Shown here in pieces: positions 11,376-22,102 of a DNA stretch of 64,000 nucleotides. This stretch comes from Camelus bactrianus (taxonomy: Eukaryota > Chordata > Mammalia > Artiodactyla > Camelidae). A program made the position numbers and the translations under genes. The number at the start of each line of letters is the position of its first letter. Within the stretch, counting starts at the first letter, position 1. Under the pieces are notes generated by a model. The model did no database searches. It was not told the origin of the DNA and saw nothing but the letters and a program-made list of their open reading frames with translations. The stretch lies in NCBI RefSeq assembly GCF_048773025.1, contig NC_133575.1, forward strand, positions 70,710,537-70,774,536, written 5' to 3'.

Positions 11376-13260
11376 TTAGCTGGGCTTTAATAACTGAAAC
11401 AAGATTTATCTATTTTGCATGATTTTCATGTAAAAAAAATCCAACATGCCTGATGGACAAACATCTTACAAAACTAACATATTTAAATCTGTCAGTCTCA
11501 AGAGATCAACCCATGTTCTTTTGTCTTAATGCTATGCCAAGAAGAAATGAACTTTGAGACATGTAGATGGTAGTACAAAAATTAGTGGACTGATAAAATG
11601 AGTTTAGTCAATTTATCTTCAATTTTTTTAATACTTTTCTAAAAGTATGCCTGAAACTCACAAATTTCACCATAGTTAAAGGGAAGCATTTGCCTAGAAA
11701 TCTCCCTTTCCCCAGGCATTTCTCAATATCAGCAGCAGGCCTTTCTGCATTTAGCAGCAAAAGGTACTGCTGAGATTAATCAATGTGCATGTGTGTGTGT
11801 GTGTGCATGTGTGTTTTAAAATTTTGAATCTGTAAAGGATAGAAAAATACTTCAAAACATCACAAAAAGTACTTAATCTTGAGAGGAAACATCCAGTTGT
11901 GCTTTCTGATGATCCATTAGTATGAAGTATATCACAGTTAAGAATCACCTCAGAAACTTCTAATGTGTATTTCATATAGAAATTGAATCTATTTCCCTGT
12001 CGGGGTTACTGTTAATGGACTGTCATAATTTTCTCCTTAACAATAGGGATACTCCATGGGAATGAATGGAACATAATCATGCATGTAGTTGGACCAAGTA
12101 CACAATTTTTTCTATGAATGGATTTTCTTGTTATCTCAGCATGCACAGCATGGAAGTGTATGTTATTTTTAGCCCCATGCATTTGGGATATTAACAGTAA
12201 TGAATTTAAATTATTTAAGTAAAATTATTTTATTTTTAGTTACCAACTTCTGAAAATACATCATGACATCATTCATTAGAAATATTTTGTTTTCCAATGA
12301 TGTTTGCATAGGTGTCTCTTTTTCATAAATAAGTGATAATGAAATGGAAATGTGTTTAATTGAGAATTGAGAATCCTGTTATGTATTATTATTCTCACTT
12401 TAGAGATGACAGCAATAATAGTAATAATAACCAAATTGTTAAAGACAAGTGACACTAACATTTAATAAGCCACATTATGCTTCAAGATACACATACAAAA
12501 AGTTATGGATATAAGTAGTTGTATATACTACATATGCCTATATAACTAACTAACTATATTTAAAACACTGATATAATGTTGTCATATAACTTAGTAGCTC
12601 ACATTTTCTTCTTTAGTTAATACTTAATGACTCTAAAACATATCAATAACAGTAATATTACAATGGCTAACAAAAATATAACTAAAAATACAGTGACAAT
12701 ATCAAAAATAATAAGATATTGAGAGACATCAGAATAGAAGGGTGATATTTCTTAACACTAGATAATTTTGATCAGAGAACAAATAATTTCATTTTCAAAA
12801 GTAAACAATTAAACAAAAATTAGTAATGCTAATTCTTCACTCCAAGAAACAATAGTAACTTCTCATTGCTTTATAGTCCAAAGAAAATTTTATTTATTTA
12901 AAATAGGCACAGATGCAGTGCTTATTTGGGAGTATACAGAGAAACTAGGATTAAATCGTCTTGATAACTGCAGTAGATAAATAACTTCAAAGATATCTAG
13001 AGAGTTCTTTCTCTGTCTACTAATCTAAGCCTAATCCCAACTCTAATCTATACATTAGTGAAGAGTTTGGTACATCTAATGATCACAATGTGTGCTGCTT
13101 GAGGGAAGAAAAGGTTAGAATGTGTCATTATTTATTTGGCCCATGCTTACCTCTTTCATGTAATCTGCTACTACTTTCTTATTTGTTCATCAGGTTTCAG
13201 CCTCACTCTTTTTTGTTCTTTCCTTGAATGAACCAAACTTGCATCAAGATGCCATTCTTA
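11376..13260. other. No gene seen; unassigned DNA with a short TG repeat
   Basis: AT-rich sequence without a recognisable exon or RNA gene. A (TG)n run lies at about 11789-11815. No other element can be named. Confidence 0.55.
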
Positions 13261-13261
13261 A

Positions 13262-13630
13262 TAATATTAACAGTTTATTTTTCATTGAAAACAATGGAGG
13301 TCAGAAAGCAGTGTGATAATATATTCATAGTACTGAAGGAAAAAGACTGTCAATCAAGAATTCCATATCTAGTACAGCTGGCTTTCAAAAACCAAAGTTG
13401 AAATTAAGATATTTTCAAACAAAGAAAACAAAATTAATGGGATTATAATATTTAAAGATGTAATTTTTGTAACAATGACACAAACAATATGTGAGGGAAT
13501 GGAGGTGTATAGGAACTACATTTTTGTATAGTACTGAAATTAAGTTAATATTAATCCAGACTTGGTTGTTTTAAGATTGTAATTGTAACTGCCAGAACAA
13601 CCACAAAGAAACTAACTTTATAAAATACAT
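13262..13630 (+). mobile_element. Old L1 fragment, ORF1 end and inter-ORF spacer
   Basis: Diverged sense-strand L1. It contains AACAATGGAGGTCAGAAAGC and CTGTCAATCAAGAATTC, landmarks of the 3' part of ORF1, followed by the spacer toward ORF2. It is separated from its probable continuation at 14093 by the repeat at 13640-14092. Confidence 0.7.
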
Positions 13631-13639
13631 TGTATTTAA

Positions 13640-14092
13640 TTCCCATTTCTGCTTTACTAAATTACCAATAACATAGTGGCTTAAAACAATACAAATTTAT
13701 TATTTTACATGAATGGAATGCAGATGTCATTAATGGATTATATGAGGCTGAAATTACAGTGTTAGCAATACTGCATTCCTTCTGGAGGATCTAGAGGAGA
13801 ATCTATTCTTTGCCATTTCCAGCTTCTAAAGGCTTCCCACATTCCTTGGGTAATGGCCCCCTTCTATCTTTAAAGTCAGAAATTACATAACTCATCTACT
13901 TCCTGTCTATAAGAATCCTTGTGATTATATTGGACTTGTCACGATAATTGAAGATAATCTTGTCATTTCAAGATTTTAAATTTAATCATACCTGCAAGCC
14001 CCTTTTTCCATACTGTAACATATTCATAGGTTCCAAGACCAGGACATGTACACCTTTCAGGGGACATTATATTGCCTACTACACACAGTATA
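13640..14092 (+). mobile_element. Old interspersed repeat (TTAGTGGCTTAAA type)
   Basis: It starts with ACTAAATTACC and CATAGTGGCTTAAAACAAT and ends with CATATTCATAGGTTCC near 14034. Related copies in the same orientation lie at about 32885, 37130 and 60065. The family is common in mammals, but I do not name it. It interrupts an older L1, so it inserted after that L1. Confidence 0.65.
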
Positions 14093-14520
14093 AGAAGGGC
14101 AATTAAAATGGTACACTGTAAACTATCTATTTAACACAAAAGTAAACAATAATTGAATAATAGAGGGTTGGGTGAAGACATAGGCATATAGAAAATAAAT
14201 ACCAAAGTGGCAGACATAAATCCTACTTTATCAATAAATACGTTAAAAGCAGATGGATTAAAAACTCAAAATAAAACCTAGAGTTTTGCAGAATGAATAA
14301 AAATAACATGAGCAACTGTATACTGTCTACTAGAGACATATTTTAGATTCAAAAACACGCATAGGCTGACAGTAAAAGAATGGAAAAAGGTATACCATGC
14401 AAATGGTAACCAAAAGAGAGCTGAAGTGGCTAAGGTAATAACAGATAAAATAGACTTTAAGACAAAGAATTGTTACTAGATACAAAAAAAGGACATTTTA
14501 TAATGATAAAAATTTAGTCT
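14093..14520 (+). mobile_element. Old L1 fragment, ORF2 endonuclease region
   Basis: Sense-strand sequence resembling the N-terminal part of L1 ORF2, including CAAAGTGGCAGACATAAATC and ACCAAAAGAGAGCTGAAGTGG. It is probably the continuation of the L1 at 13262-13630 beyond the inserted repeat. Heavily broken. Confidence 0.75.
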
Positions 14521-14522
14521 GT

Positions 14523-14812
14523 CAAGAATGGGGAGATGTCAGTCAAAGGATACAAACTTTCATTTATATGATGAGTAAGTTCATAGTAAGTACAATTAAT
14601 AGTACTGTATTTACTAAGAGAGTAGATCTTAAGTATTTTTATCAAACATACCCTCACAAAGTGGTAACTATGTGAGATATGGATGTGTTAATTAATTTTA
14701 CTGTGGTAATTATTTCACAGTGTATACATATATCAAACCATCATGTTTTACATTTTAAATGTATACAATATTTATTTGTCAATTGTACTGCAATAAAACT
14801 GGGAAAAAGGAA
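14523..14812 (+). mobile_element. L1 3' UTR fragment
   Basis: Sense-strand L1 3' end, from GAATGGGGAGATG to the terminal GCAATAAAACTGGGAAAAA. It has a canonical AATAAA polyadenylation signal near 14792. It joins endonuclease-region sequence directly, so the rest of ORF2 is missing. Confidence 0.8.
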
Positions 14813-14839
14813 TATATATGACAATTATAAAAATACACA

Positions 14840-15772
14840 TTATCTATTGTATAGCAAAGTAAATCATAAACAAAAGGAAAAGACAACTTACAGACTGGGA
14901 GAAAATATTTGCAAATGATGCTACAGACAAGGGATTAGTTTAATGAAATTAGCAACTGGCTTATACAACTTAATATCAAAAACATTCCAAACAATTCAAT
15001 AAAGACTGGAAAGATGCTCAAATTCAATCATCATTAGGAAAATGCAAATAAAAACCCCAATGACATATCACTTCACATCCACAGGATGCCTATTATTTAA
15101 AAAAGAAAGCAGCAAGTGTTGTCAAGGATATGGAGAAATTGAAATCCTTGTGCATTGCTGGTGGGAATGTAAATGGTGTAGACATTATGGAAAATAGTAT
15201 GATGGCTCCTCAAAAAATTAAAAATAGCATTACCATTTGATACAGCAATTCCAATTCTGGGTACATACCCCAAAATATTGAAGTAAGGAAAGTTGAACAT
15301 CTGTACACTCATATTCACAGCAGCCACAACAGCCTAAATGTGGAAGCAACCCAAGTGTCCACTGAAGTATGAATGTGTAAACAAATTGTGATATATACAT
15401 ACTATGGACTATTATTAAGCCTTAAAAGGGATGAAATTCTGACATATGCTACAACATGTATGAACCTTGAAGACCTCATGTTCAGTGTAATAAGCCAGTC
15501 ACAAAAAACCAAATATTGTATAATTCCACTTATATAAGTTACCTAAAATAATAGTGACAAAATAGAATGGTGTTCTTCAGGGCTTTGGAGGAGGGAGCAA
15601 TGGGAAGTTTTTGTTTAACAGGTAGAATTTCAAAATTGGAAGATGATGGTGGAGACAGTGGTAATGGTTGCACAACAATGTGAATGTACTTAACGCCAGT
15701 GAACGGCCCACTTAAAATATTGAAAATGATACATTTGTTATGCATCTCTTACCATAATATCTAATTAAAAAA
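14840..15772 (+). mobile_element. Old L1 fragment, ORF2 C-terminus and 3' UTR
   Basis: Sense-strand L1 with CTTACAGACTGGGAGAAAAT, then GCTGGTGGGAATGTAAATGG, and ending in the old L1M-type tail around GTGAATGTACTTAACGCCAG. It is a 5'-truncated copy, distinct from the one ending at 14812. Confidence 0.82.
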
Positions 15773-16502
15773 TACTATGTAAGTAATGTAACCAGTTAGT
15801 TACCAGATTAATGTGTCTTTCTTGACACTAAACACCTAAAAGACCAAAATAAAAAAAAGAAGCAATTTTGGTTTCTCTCCTTTTTTCTCCCACAGAACAG
15901 CAGTATAGTCATAAGGTCTGTTTTTCCTGTGCATTTGTAAAACTTGATCAAATCCGGGAAACAGGTAGCAAAAATAGTCTCTGTTTTCTGTTTTTTTTTT
16001 CTTCCTAAGGGTGACCATAGTATAAGCATAAAATGCCCTTGGCCATGGCACCTAATTCTATTGTGATTACACAAGATCAAAAACATCAGTATACACATTC
16101 CCCTCCCCCACCAGACTGCTTAAGCTCAAAATTTTCACCAATATAGTCTCTGAAGATCAACTTGCTTACTTAGATTAATGTGAATGTATTATTAACAGAA
16201 GTAACACTTGTGTGGCTATGACTTCAACACAATGGGGTGGAAAGTGGGGACTGCAAGCAATGGATGGGAATAATTCCATTCATCTCGTATTACATTATAT
16301 TCTATTTTAATTTACACGTGAAGTTTTACTGAATTTTGAAGGCAAATAAAAATCACATTACTGTACACATAAAGACAAAGTATTAAAATCCTCATTCCTC
16401 TCACTGAAATGAAGAGGAATTCAATCTGATTAAGAGAAAACTGGTAGAGAGAAAAAGAAACAAAAGACAGTTCCATTCTGGCTCCAGAATGTCCCTGAGG
16501 AT
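15773..16502. other. No gene seen; unassigned DNA
   Basis: No recognisable exon or repeat. A T-run lies at about 15990-16000. Open frames of 71-96 codons on the minus strand (15808-16098) have lysine-rich, low-complexity composition and no family resemblance. Confidence 0.5.
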
Positions 16503-16528
16503 CAACCTCTATCTATCATCTATCTATC

Positions 16529-16579
<51 letters not shown>

Positions 16580-16600
16580 ATCTATCTACCTATCATCTAG
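16503..16600. repeat. (CTAT)n microsatellite
   Basis: Long CTAT/CATCTAT array with a pure core of about twelve units at 16533-16578 and interrupted flanks. Likely length-polymorphic. Confidence 0.96.
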
Positions 16601-16799
16601 TGACTCCTCTCTACAACAGTCATCTATTGTCTTACTGCCTCAGCTAATTCTATCTCCTTCACAAGATGTCACCTGCCTCCAGAGCAGTCACCCTCTTAAG
16701 CCCCTCAGCTGTCATTAACCACCCCGGCTGCCACATTAAGGTCTTACCCTCTTAAGAATCACTACCTGGGAGGTGGAAGTTAGAGAAGTCTCTACATCT
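16601..16799. other. Unassigned
   Basis: Short C/T-rich stretch without a nameable feature. Confidence 0.5.
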
Positions 16800-16886
16800 A
16801 AAAGCTTAATGAAATAATATATATGAAGTATTTAGAATAGTGCTTGGAACATAGGAAGAGCTCACTAGATAATAGCTACTACATAA
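16800..16886 (+). mobile_element. MIR SINE fragment
   Basis: The 3' part of a MIR: GTGCTTGGAACATAGGAAG followed by ACTAGATAATAGCTA. It matches the consensus order in which 'cagtgcctggcacatag' precedes the terminal repeat. Ancient and short. Confidence 0.65.
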
Positions 16887-17884
16887 AACATAAAATACAA
16901 ATAATAGTTCTTCCAATTACCATAATCTCCATTAATTAGATCACAGGTGATTTCAACCAACTCAACAATGACAGGTTGGAAATACATAGCCAATAATTGA
17001 TGTGACATTTTATAAATAGTGAAAATTAGTTAAAGAAGTGAAATATCTGTGGTTTTTGATGAATTATAAATGGTAATGTCATATTCATCAGACACATATA
17101 CATACAACCAACCAGGCACTCATCTATGAGAAATGTGAAGGAGCAAAATTTTGAATCAGGTTATGCAAACACGCAAAAGCAAATAACTTGAGAAGATTGC
17201 AATTTTCTTTATAATCCTTAAAAGCCTGAGAGTTGCCTAGGCTTTAACTGGATTGATGACACTTTTATAAATCCCAGTAAAATATCATCAGATGGAACGG
17301 ACCAAATTCTTCCACTGTAATATGTTTGTCACTGGTTGCAAATTAGGCTTCTTTGAAATCTTAATGAATTCTCAGGCTACTATTTTGATGAGAAATACCA
17401 CAAAGCTCCTATAAAGGAAATACTTCTTTCAATCATTATATTCACTGGGGAATATTCTATGTGAATACACATTTAAGTGTTGTATTTTCATTCATTGTCA
17501 CAACTTGTGTGTGAAAACTACTACTTACAAGTAACTCACTGAGTTCTCTTTATTTCAATCATTATTGGGAAATAATTCAAGGCAAACTTAAATATACAAG
17601 AGTCATGAAGTAACTATCAATCCAAGTAGAAATATAGGCATGGGGTTCTTTTCATATACAAAGTAAAATAAAAAAAGTATTCTTTTTAGTAAAAGGTGAA
17701 GTTGGTTTAGAAGTATTTTAATGCATCTTTCGTCAGTTGTCACATTAGCAAAGCCAAAGAGAAAATGCCAACTATTTTCTGATATCTGATGTTTGGTTGG
17801 ATTCTGTTCCATCCTGGGACCAAACAAAAGGCAGAGACAACATTATGTGGTCCAATCCAAGTTTCCCTGAGCTGTGGGATGCAT
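16887..17884. other. No gene seen; unassigned DNA
   Basis: AT-rich DNA with no recognisable exon, RNA gene or repeat. Confidence 0.55.
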
Positions 17885-18005
17885 TAAATGAATGTTTAGT
17901 GTAGCTCAGTTTCGTGCTAGATACAGATCATGGAAAGGTGACTAAAACCTTGCCCCTGCCCTCAGAAACTCACATGCCACACAGTCTTCTGTTACATGTC
18001 ATCCA
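17885..18005 (-). mobile_element. L2 LINE 3' end fragment
   Basis: Antisense L2 3' end: CGTGCTAGATACAG, then CTTGCCCCTGCCCTCA and AACTCACATGCC. These follow the L2 order 'aggcactggggata ... ccctgccctcaaggagctca'. Confidence 0.65.
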
Positions 18006-19092
18006 AAAGAATATTCTCTCCAATAAACTTCAAAGTACAATAGGTATAAAATGGGATTTTTTGATCTATTTCAGTCAAAAATGTTGAAATAAAAAACAAG
18101 CTGATTCACGTCTTTCTTGGTAACATTATTCCATGTAGATACTATTTCTAATTAGAATGAAGTGTGTCAATTTCTTGATATAAAATTGTTGCAATGTTTG
18201 CATTCTGACATATGAATGTAGACCATCATAATGTTTTTAAAATATGGCTTCTTTAACTAATTTTTTTAATGTTCTGTATCACCTTCTTAAAATAGCCTGT
18301 TTCTAATACCATAAAGAAAAAGTATTTTATGAAAGTATTTTTATAGTATTCATCAAAATTACCACATGCAAAGCATTTTTAAAAGACATTGTGGGAGTCA
18401 GAGTGAAGTAGTGGAGTTAAGACATATGCCTAAATAATTACAACATAATATAGAAACAAATAAGTGCCAAAAGAAAGTAAAAACTCTTGAGGAAATTTTG
18501 GAGATGGCAGGTCACTATAAACTTTTCACTTATTGACTTATTAAAGCACCTCAAAGTTATGTTGAAGGAAATTCACATGCATATAAAGTCAAAGTGTTAT
18601 TCAATAAATAAATAACTAGTGTAAATGTCAAGAGCTCATCATATTAATGCATCTATTCATTAACTTATTACTTCATTAACATTCATTAACCTTAACCATC
18701 TGCTTTCCACCAAGTATTCTGCTAAATGTTGGATCATAGTGAAAGGAAGATATGGTGTGAAAAATCAGATCATATAACAGTAAATGAAGGAGGAGGAGGA
18801 GGAGTAATGCTTTGTCATTCACAAGAACTTCATTTCAAGAAGACCTCAGAGAGAACTACCCATTAGCCTGAAGCTGGGAAGAACCACAACCACAAACATC
18901 AAAATACATGTTTGCTTTTATATATGAGTATAACAACCTTAGACCTCCCACTGAAATAGACATATGGTCAGCAGGAGTGCCCCCTGACACTCAAGATGAG
19001 ACTTCATGCTCATCAGGTAGGGAATTTTGCAAGAGTCCTGGTGAGATTCAGCAAGAGAGTGTCAGTTGAACCTACTTGCAGTAAGGAAACCA
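18006..19092. other. No gene seen; mostly unassigned
   Basis: A (GGA)n run lies at 18788-18804. The stretch at 18650-18770 faintly resembles another antisense L2 end, too diverged to call. No exon seen. Confidence 0.5.
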
Positions 19093-19840
19093 ATATCAAC
19101 ACAGTTATTTGAAGGGATCCAGTGTCATATCCAAAAAAATTTGTTGCCAAGACCAATGTCAAGTAGATTTTTTTCCCCTATGTTTTCTTCTAGGAGTTTT
19201 ACGGTTTCAGTTTGTATGTTTATGTCTTTAATCCATTTCAACTTCATTTTGGTGAGTGGTGTTAAGATAAAGATGCAATTTGATTCTTCTGTATGTGGTT
19301 ATCTAGTTTTCCCAGCACTACTTATTGAAAAGACTATGTTTTCCCTATTGAGTATTCTTGTATACTTTGTGAATATTAGTTGATCGTATATTCCATGGGT
19401 TTCTTTGTGGGCTTCTGATTCTATTCCATTGGTGTATGTGTCTACTGTAAGCCAGTACCATACTGTTGTGATTGCTATAGCTTTGTAGTATAATTTTAAG
19501 TCAAGAAGTGTGGTATCTCTGGCTTCGTTCTTCCTTCTCAGGATTGCTTTGGCTATTTGGGGGTCTTTTATGGATTTTAGGATTTTTTTTTCTGTTTCTG
19601 TGAAGAATGATATTGGAATTTTGACAGATTGCATGAAGTTTACAAATGGCTTTTTGTAGTATGGACATTTTAACAATATTAATTCTTCCAATCCATGGAC
19701 ACAGGATACCTTTCCATTTGTTTGTGTCTTCTTCAATTTGTTTCATCAAAATCTTGTCATTTTCATTGTACAGCCCTTTGACATTCTTTATTTTCTTTTC
19801 AGATGTTTTGTTAGTGTATAGAATTCCAAGTAGTTTTTTT
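19093..19840 (-). mobile_element. L1 fragment, ORF2 C-terminal third
   Basis: Minus-strand L1. It shows antisense landmarks such as GTCTTTAATCCATTTCAAC, GTAGTATAATTTTAAGTC and CAATCCATGGACACAGGATA in the usual order. The 145-codon minus-strand frame at 19299-19736 preserves the post-RT region of ORF2 (for example [20 protein letters not shown]). Both the 3' UTR and upstream parts are absent, so it is a fragment of a comparatively young copy. Confidence 0.88.
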
Positions 19841-20428
19841 CTTAGTAATTTAGTATTTACTTTTATAAAAAGTAAGTTGACAAATATTAAAATGTTATAT
19901 TATACTTTGAATATATAATATAAAACACAAAACATCCAATGTTAAACATTGATCTCCCAAACCTGACTTGGATTTACATGAGTATTTTATACTTTATAGA
20001 AAGGCATTTTCAAAGTTTTGTTAATGCTTATGGTATGTACTTTTATTCCTCATCAAAATCTTCACGAAATCTAAAAGGCTGGTAATATTTTAGCACATTT
20101 AGAATGTTTGTTTACAGTTACAACAGAAATGCTTTCAACTTTTGGATGCTGAAAAAAATACTTTAAGTACACATAAAATGTATTTTGCGCCAAGTTACTT
20201 CTTAGTAAAAATAATACATTATGTCTATCATTTTTTAAAACAAATTCTCAAAGGCGTTAAAAAAGATTTGTATTTTGTAATTGTCAAACAATGCATTCAC
20301 ATGGTTAAGAAGATAAAAGAAAACTTTCAGGTACACACACACAAACACACAAAATCTCAAACTATCCCAACACTTAAGATAAGAAATATGAAATTTTCAA
20401 ATTAAATTATCATCATTATTTGAAAAAT
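19841..20428. other. No gene seen; unassigned AT-rich DNA
   Basis: No recognisable exon or repeat. The missing 3' part of the ARL5A retrocopy would be expected here, but I see no further match. Confidence 0.5.
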
Positions 20429-20644
20429 ATGCTTTACTTTTCATCTCATTTATTTGCAAAAATCAGCAATCCAGCTTTCCTTAGGCCCTCATTGGCTAAC
20501 ATCTTACAGGGTTCCTCTCCAGTTACAGAAATCCTTTCTTTGTACTGTCCACGACAACTATTACAAACTCTGTGTTAGTATAATAAGTGTTCCAGGAAGA
20601 GCTAGAGATCCTTGGCCACCAATATCCCATGTTGGGATATTGAT

Positions 20645-20811
20645 TTGTTTGCTTTTTGTTTTGGGGTTTTTTTTTTTGCAGGGGGAGGTAATTAGTTTGT
20701 TTGTTTGTTTGTTTATTTATTTAGTTTTTTTGATGGATGTACTGGGGATTGAACCCAGGACCTCATGTATGCTAAGCATGCACTCTACCACTTGAGCTAT
20801 ACCCTCCCCCT
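20645..20811 (-). mobile_element. Camelid tRNA-Ala-derived SINE (vic-1 type), copy C
   Basis: Minus-strand SINE inserted into the ARL5A pseudogene, head at about 20810. The antisense B box lies near 20748-20758 and the antisense A box near 20790-20800. Its tail includes the ACTAATTACCTCCCCC-like segment and an A-rich run of about 20-40 bases with GTTT units (plus-strand reading). It is younger than the retrocopy it splits. Confidence 0.95.
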
Positions 20812-21177
20812 GGAAACATGTATTCTTAATCACTATTTCTTCTACATTACTTTCTATTGTAGATGTACAATTTCATTCATAGAAAATTAGTAAAGGGTGG
20901 CAATTTTCCCTGCATTATCCAGACCAACAAGGATAACTTTGTGCTCCTGGAGACTGAACAGTCTCTGTATTCTGGTGAAGAGAATTCCCATTCTCTGGCA
21001 GTTGACCTTTCCAGCTACCCAGGGCCACCTGGCTTCCTCAGGTTGAGGCTGAAGAGGAAAAGAGACGTTCCTGAGCCTTGGCTTCTGCAACTGCTGCTTT
21101 CCTGCTGGCTGCTTCTTAGGAACTGAAGGGAGGCTAAAGCCCAAGCCACCCTGCCACAGGCCAGGCCCCGCAGCTGT

Positions 21178-21221
21178 AGCTCTCGCCCCACTCCTATTTA
21201 GCTCTCGCCTCGCTCCTATTT
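21178..21221. repeat. 22-base tandem duplication
   Basis: Two adjacent 22-base units (21178-21199 and 21200-21221), each starting AGCTCTCGCC and ending CTCCTATTT, differing at two positions. They sit at the 5' border of the ARL5A retrocopy, next to a T-run at 21219-21234. Confidence 0.9.
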
Positions 21222-21528
21222 TTTTTTTTTTTTATTTAACTATTTCTGTCTACCTTTGTAAACTGGTGATTTTCTGAGGTGGTGTGCTCCATTTCACCTT
21301 TCTTTATTTTTGTGTATCTACTCTAGATTTTTGCTCTGTGGTTACCAGGAGGCTTACATAAAACATCTCTTAAATAAAACAATTCATTTTAAGCTGATAG
21401 CAACTTAACATTGTCTACGAAAGCTTTGCCCTTTTACTGTCCCTTTTTATATTTTTATGTCATTATTTACCTCTTTTTACATTGTATATTTAACAAATTA
21501 TAATTATTATAATTGTTTAACACTGTTT

Positions 21529-22102
21529 TCTTTTTTATTGAAGTATAGTTGATTTACAATATTGTGTTAGTTTCAGGTGTACAGCATAGTGATTCAATTA
21601 TACATATATATATATTCTTTTTTCAGATTCTTTCCCATTATAGGTTATTACAAAATATTTAATATAATTTCTTGTGCTATACTGGGCTTTCTATCCTGTT
21701 CCATTGATCTATGCGTCTATTTTTGCACTAGTAACATACGGTTTTGTTTACTATAGCTTTATAGTAGAGTCTGAAGTCAGGGAGCATAATTCCTCCAGCT
21801 CTGTTCTTTCTCAAGATTATTTTGGCTATTTGGGATCTTTTGTGTCTTTATATACATTTTAAAATTATTTGTTCTAGTTCTGTGAAGAATGCCATTGGTA
21901 ATTTGATAGGGATTGAACTGAATCTGTAGATTGCTTTCGATAGTATGGCCATTTTAACAATATTGACTCTTCCAATCCCAAAACATGGTACATCTCTTCA
22001 TCTGTTTGTGTCATGTTCAGTTTCTTTCATCTGCATTTTATAATTTTCAGAGTACTGGTCTTTTTCCTCCTTAGGTATATTTATTCTAGGCATTTTAATA
22101 CA
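21529..22102 (-). mobile_element. Younger L1 nested inside the older L1
   Basis: Minus-strand L1 of artiodactyl type. Its 3' UTR end is at about 21533-21690 (antisense GAAGTATAGTTGATTTACAA and TTAGTTTCAGGTGTACAGC), joined directly to ORF2 C-terminal sequence at about 21690-22100. The host L1 resumes cleanly at about 22103. Short T/C-rich flanks (CTGTTTTCTTTTT and AATTTTCCTTTTA) may be the target-site duplication. The intervening part of ORF2 and the 3' UTR is missing. Confidence 0.75.

Larger units (their letters stand above)
20429..21221 (-). pseudogene. ARL5A: Processed pseudogene of ARL5A, split by a SINE
   Basis: A retrocopy of ARL5A, an Arf-like small GTPase of the trans-Golgi. On the minus strand the start codon is at 20991-20989, followed by [12 protein letters not shown] and [15 protein letters not shown]. 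This is the ARL5A N-terminus with the GxxxxGK nucleotide-binding loop, although the Thr after GK has become Ile. A stop replaces Gln after the LY at 20889-20887, and about 7 bases are lost soon after. The match runs to about 20815, is cut by a SINE (20645-20811), and resumes at about 20638 with WDIGGQ-like then FVIVVVDST-like coding and AGLLIF at about 20470. Matches cover roughly residues 1-130 of about 179 with no introns. A GC-rich 5' UTR-like segment lies at 20992-21221. No 3' UTR or poly(A) is seen. Residues favour ARL5A over ARL5B. Confidence 0.88.

Noticed and set aside
12340-12480. Possible MIR
   Set aside because: A few short matches (TATTATTATTCTCAC) without the MIR core in order. 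AT-rich chance similarity is as likely.
16503-16600. CRISPR-like array of short repeats
   Set aside because: It is a CTAT microsatellite with 4-base units, without repeat-spacer structure. The genome is mammalian.
19299-19736. 145-codon minus-strand open frame as a host gene
   Set aside because: The product is L1 ORF2 C-terminal sequence, so it is part of a LINE fragment.
20621-20641. Palindrome AATATCCC-atgtt-GGGATATT as a regulatory site
   Set aside because: It straddles the ARL5A pseudogene and the edge of the SINE tail, and an 8-base inverted repeat is expected by chance in 64 kb.
20887-21144. 85-codon minus-strand frame as an intact small GTPase gene
   Set aside because: Only the last 34 residues are ARL5A, and upstream codons are translated 5' UTR. 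The frame ends at a stop in place of a Gln, and the rest of the gene is broken and interrupted by a SINE.
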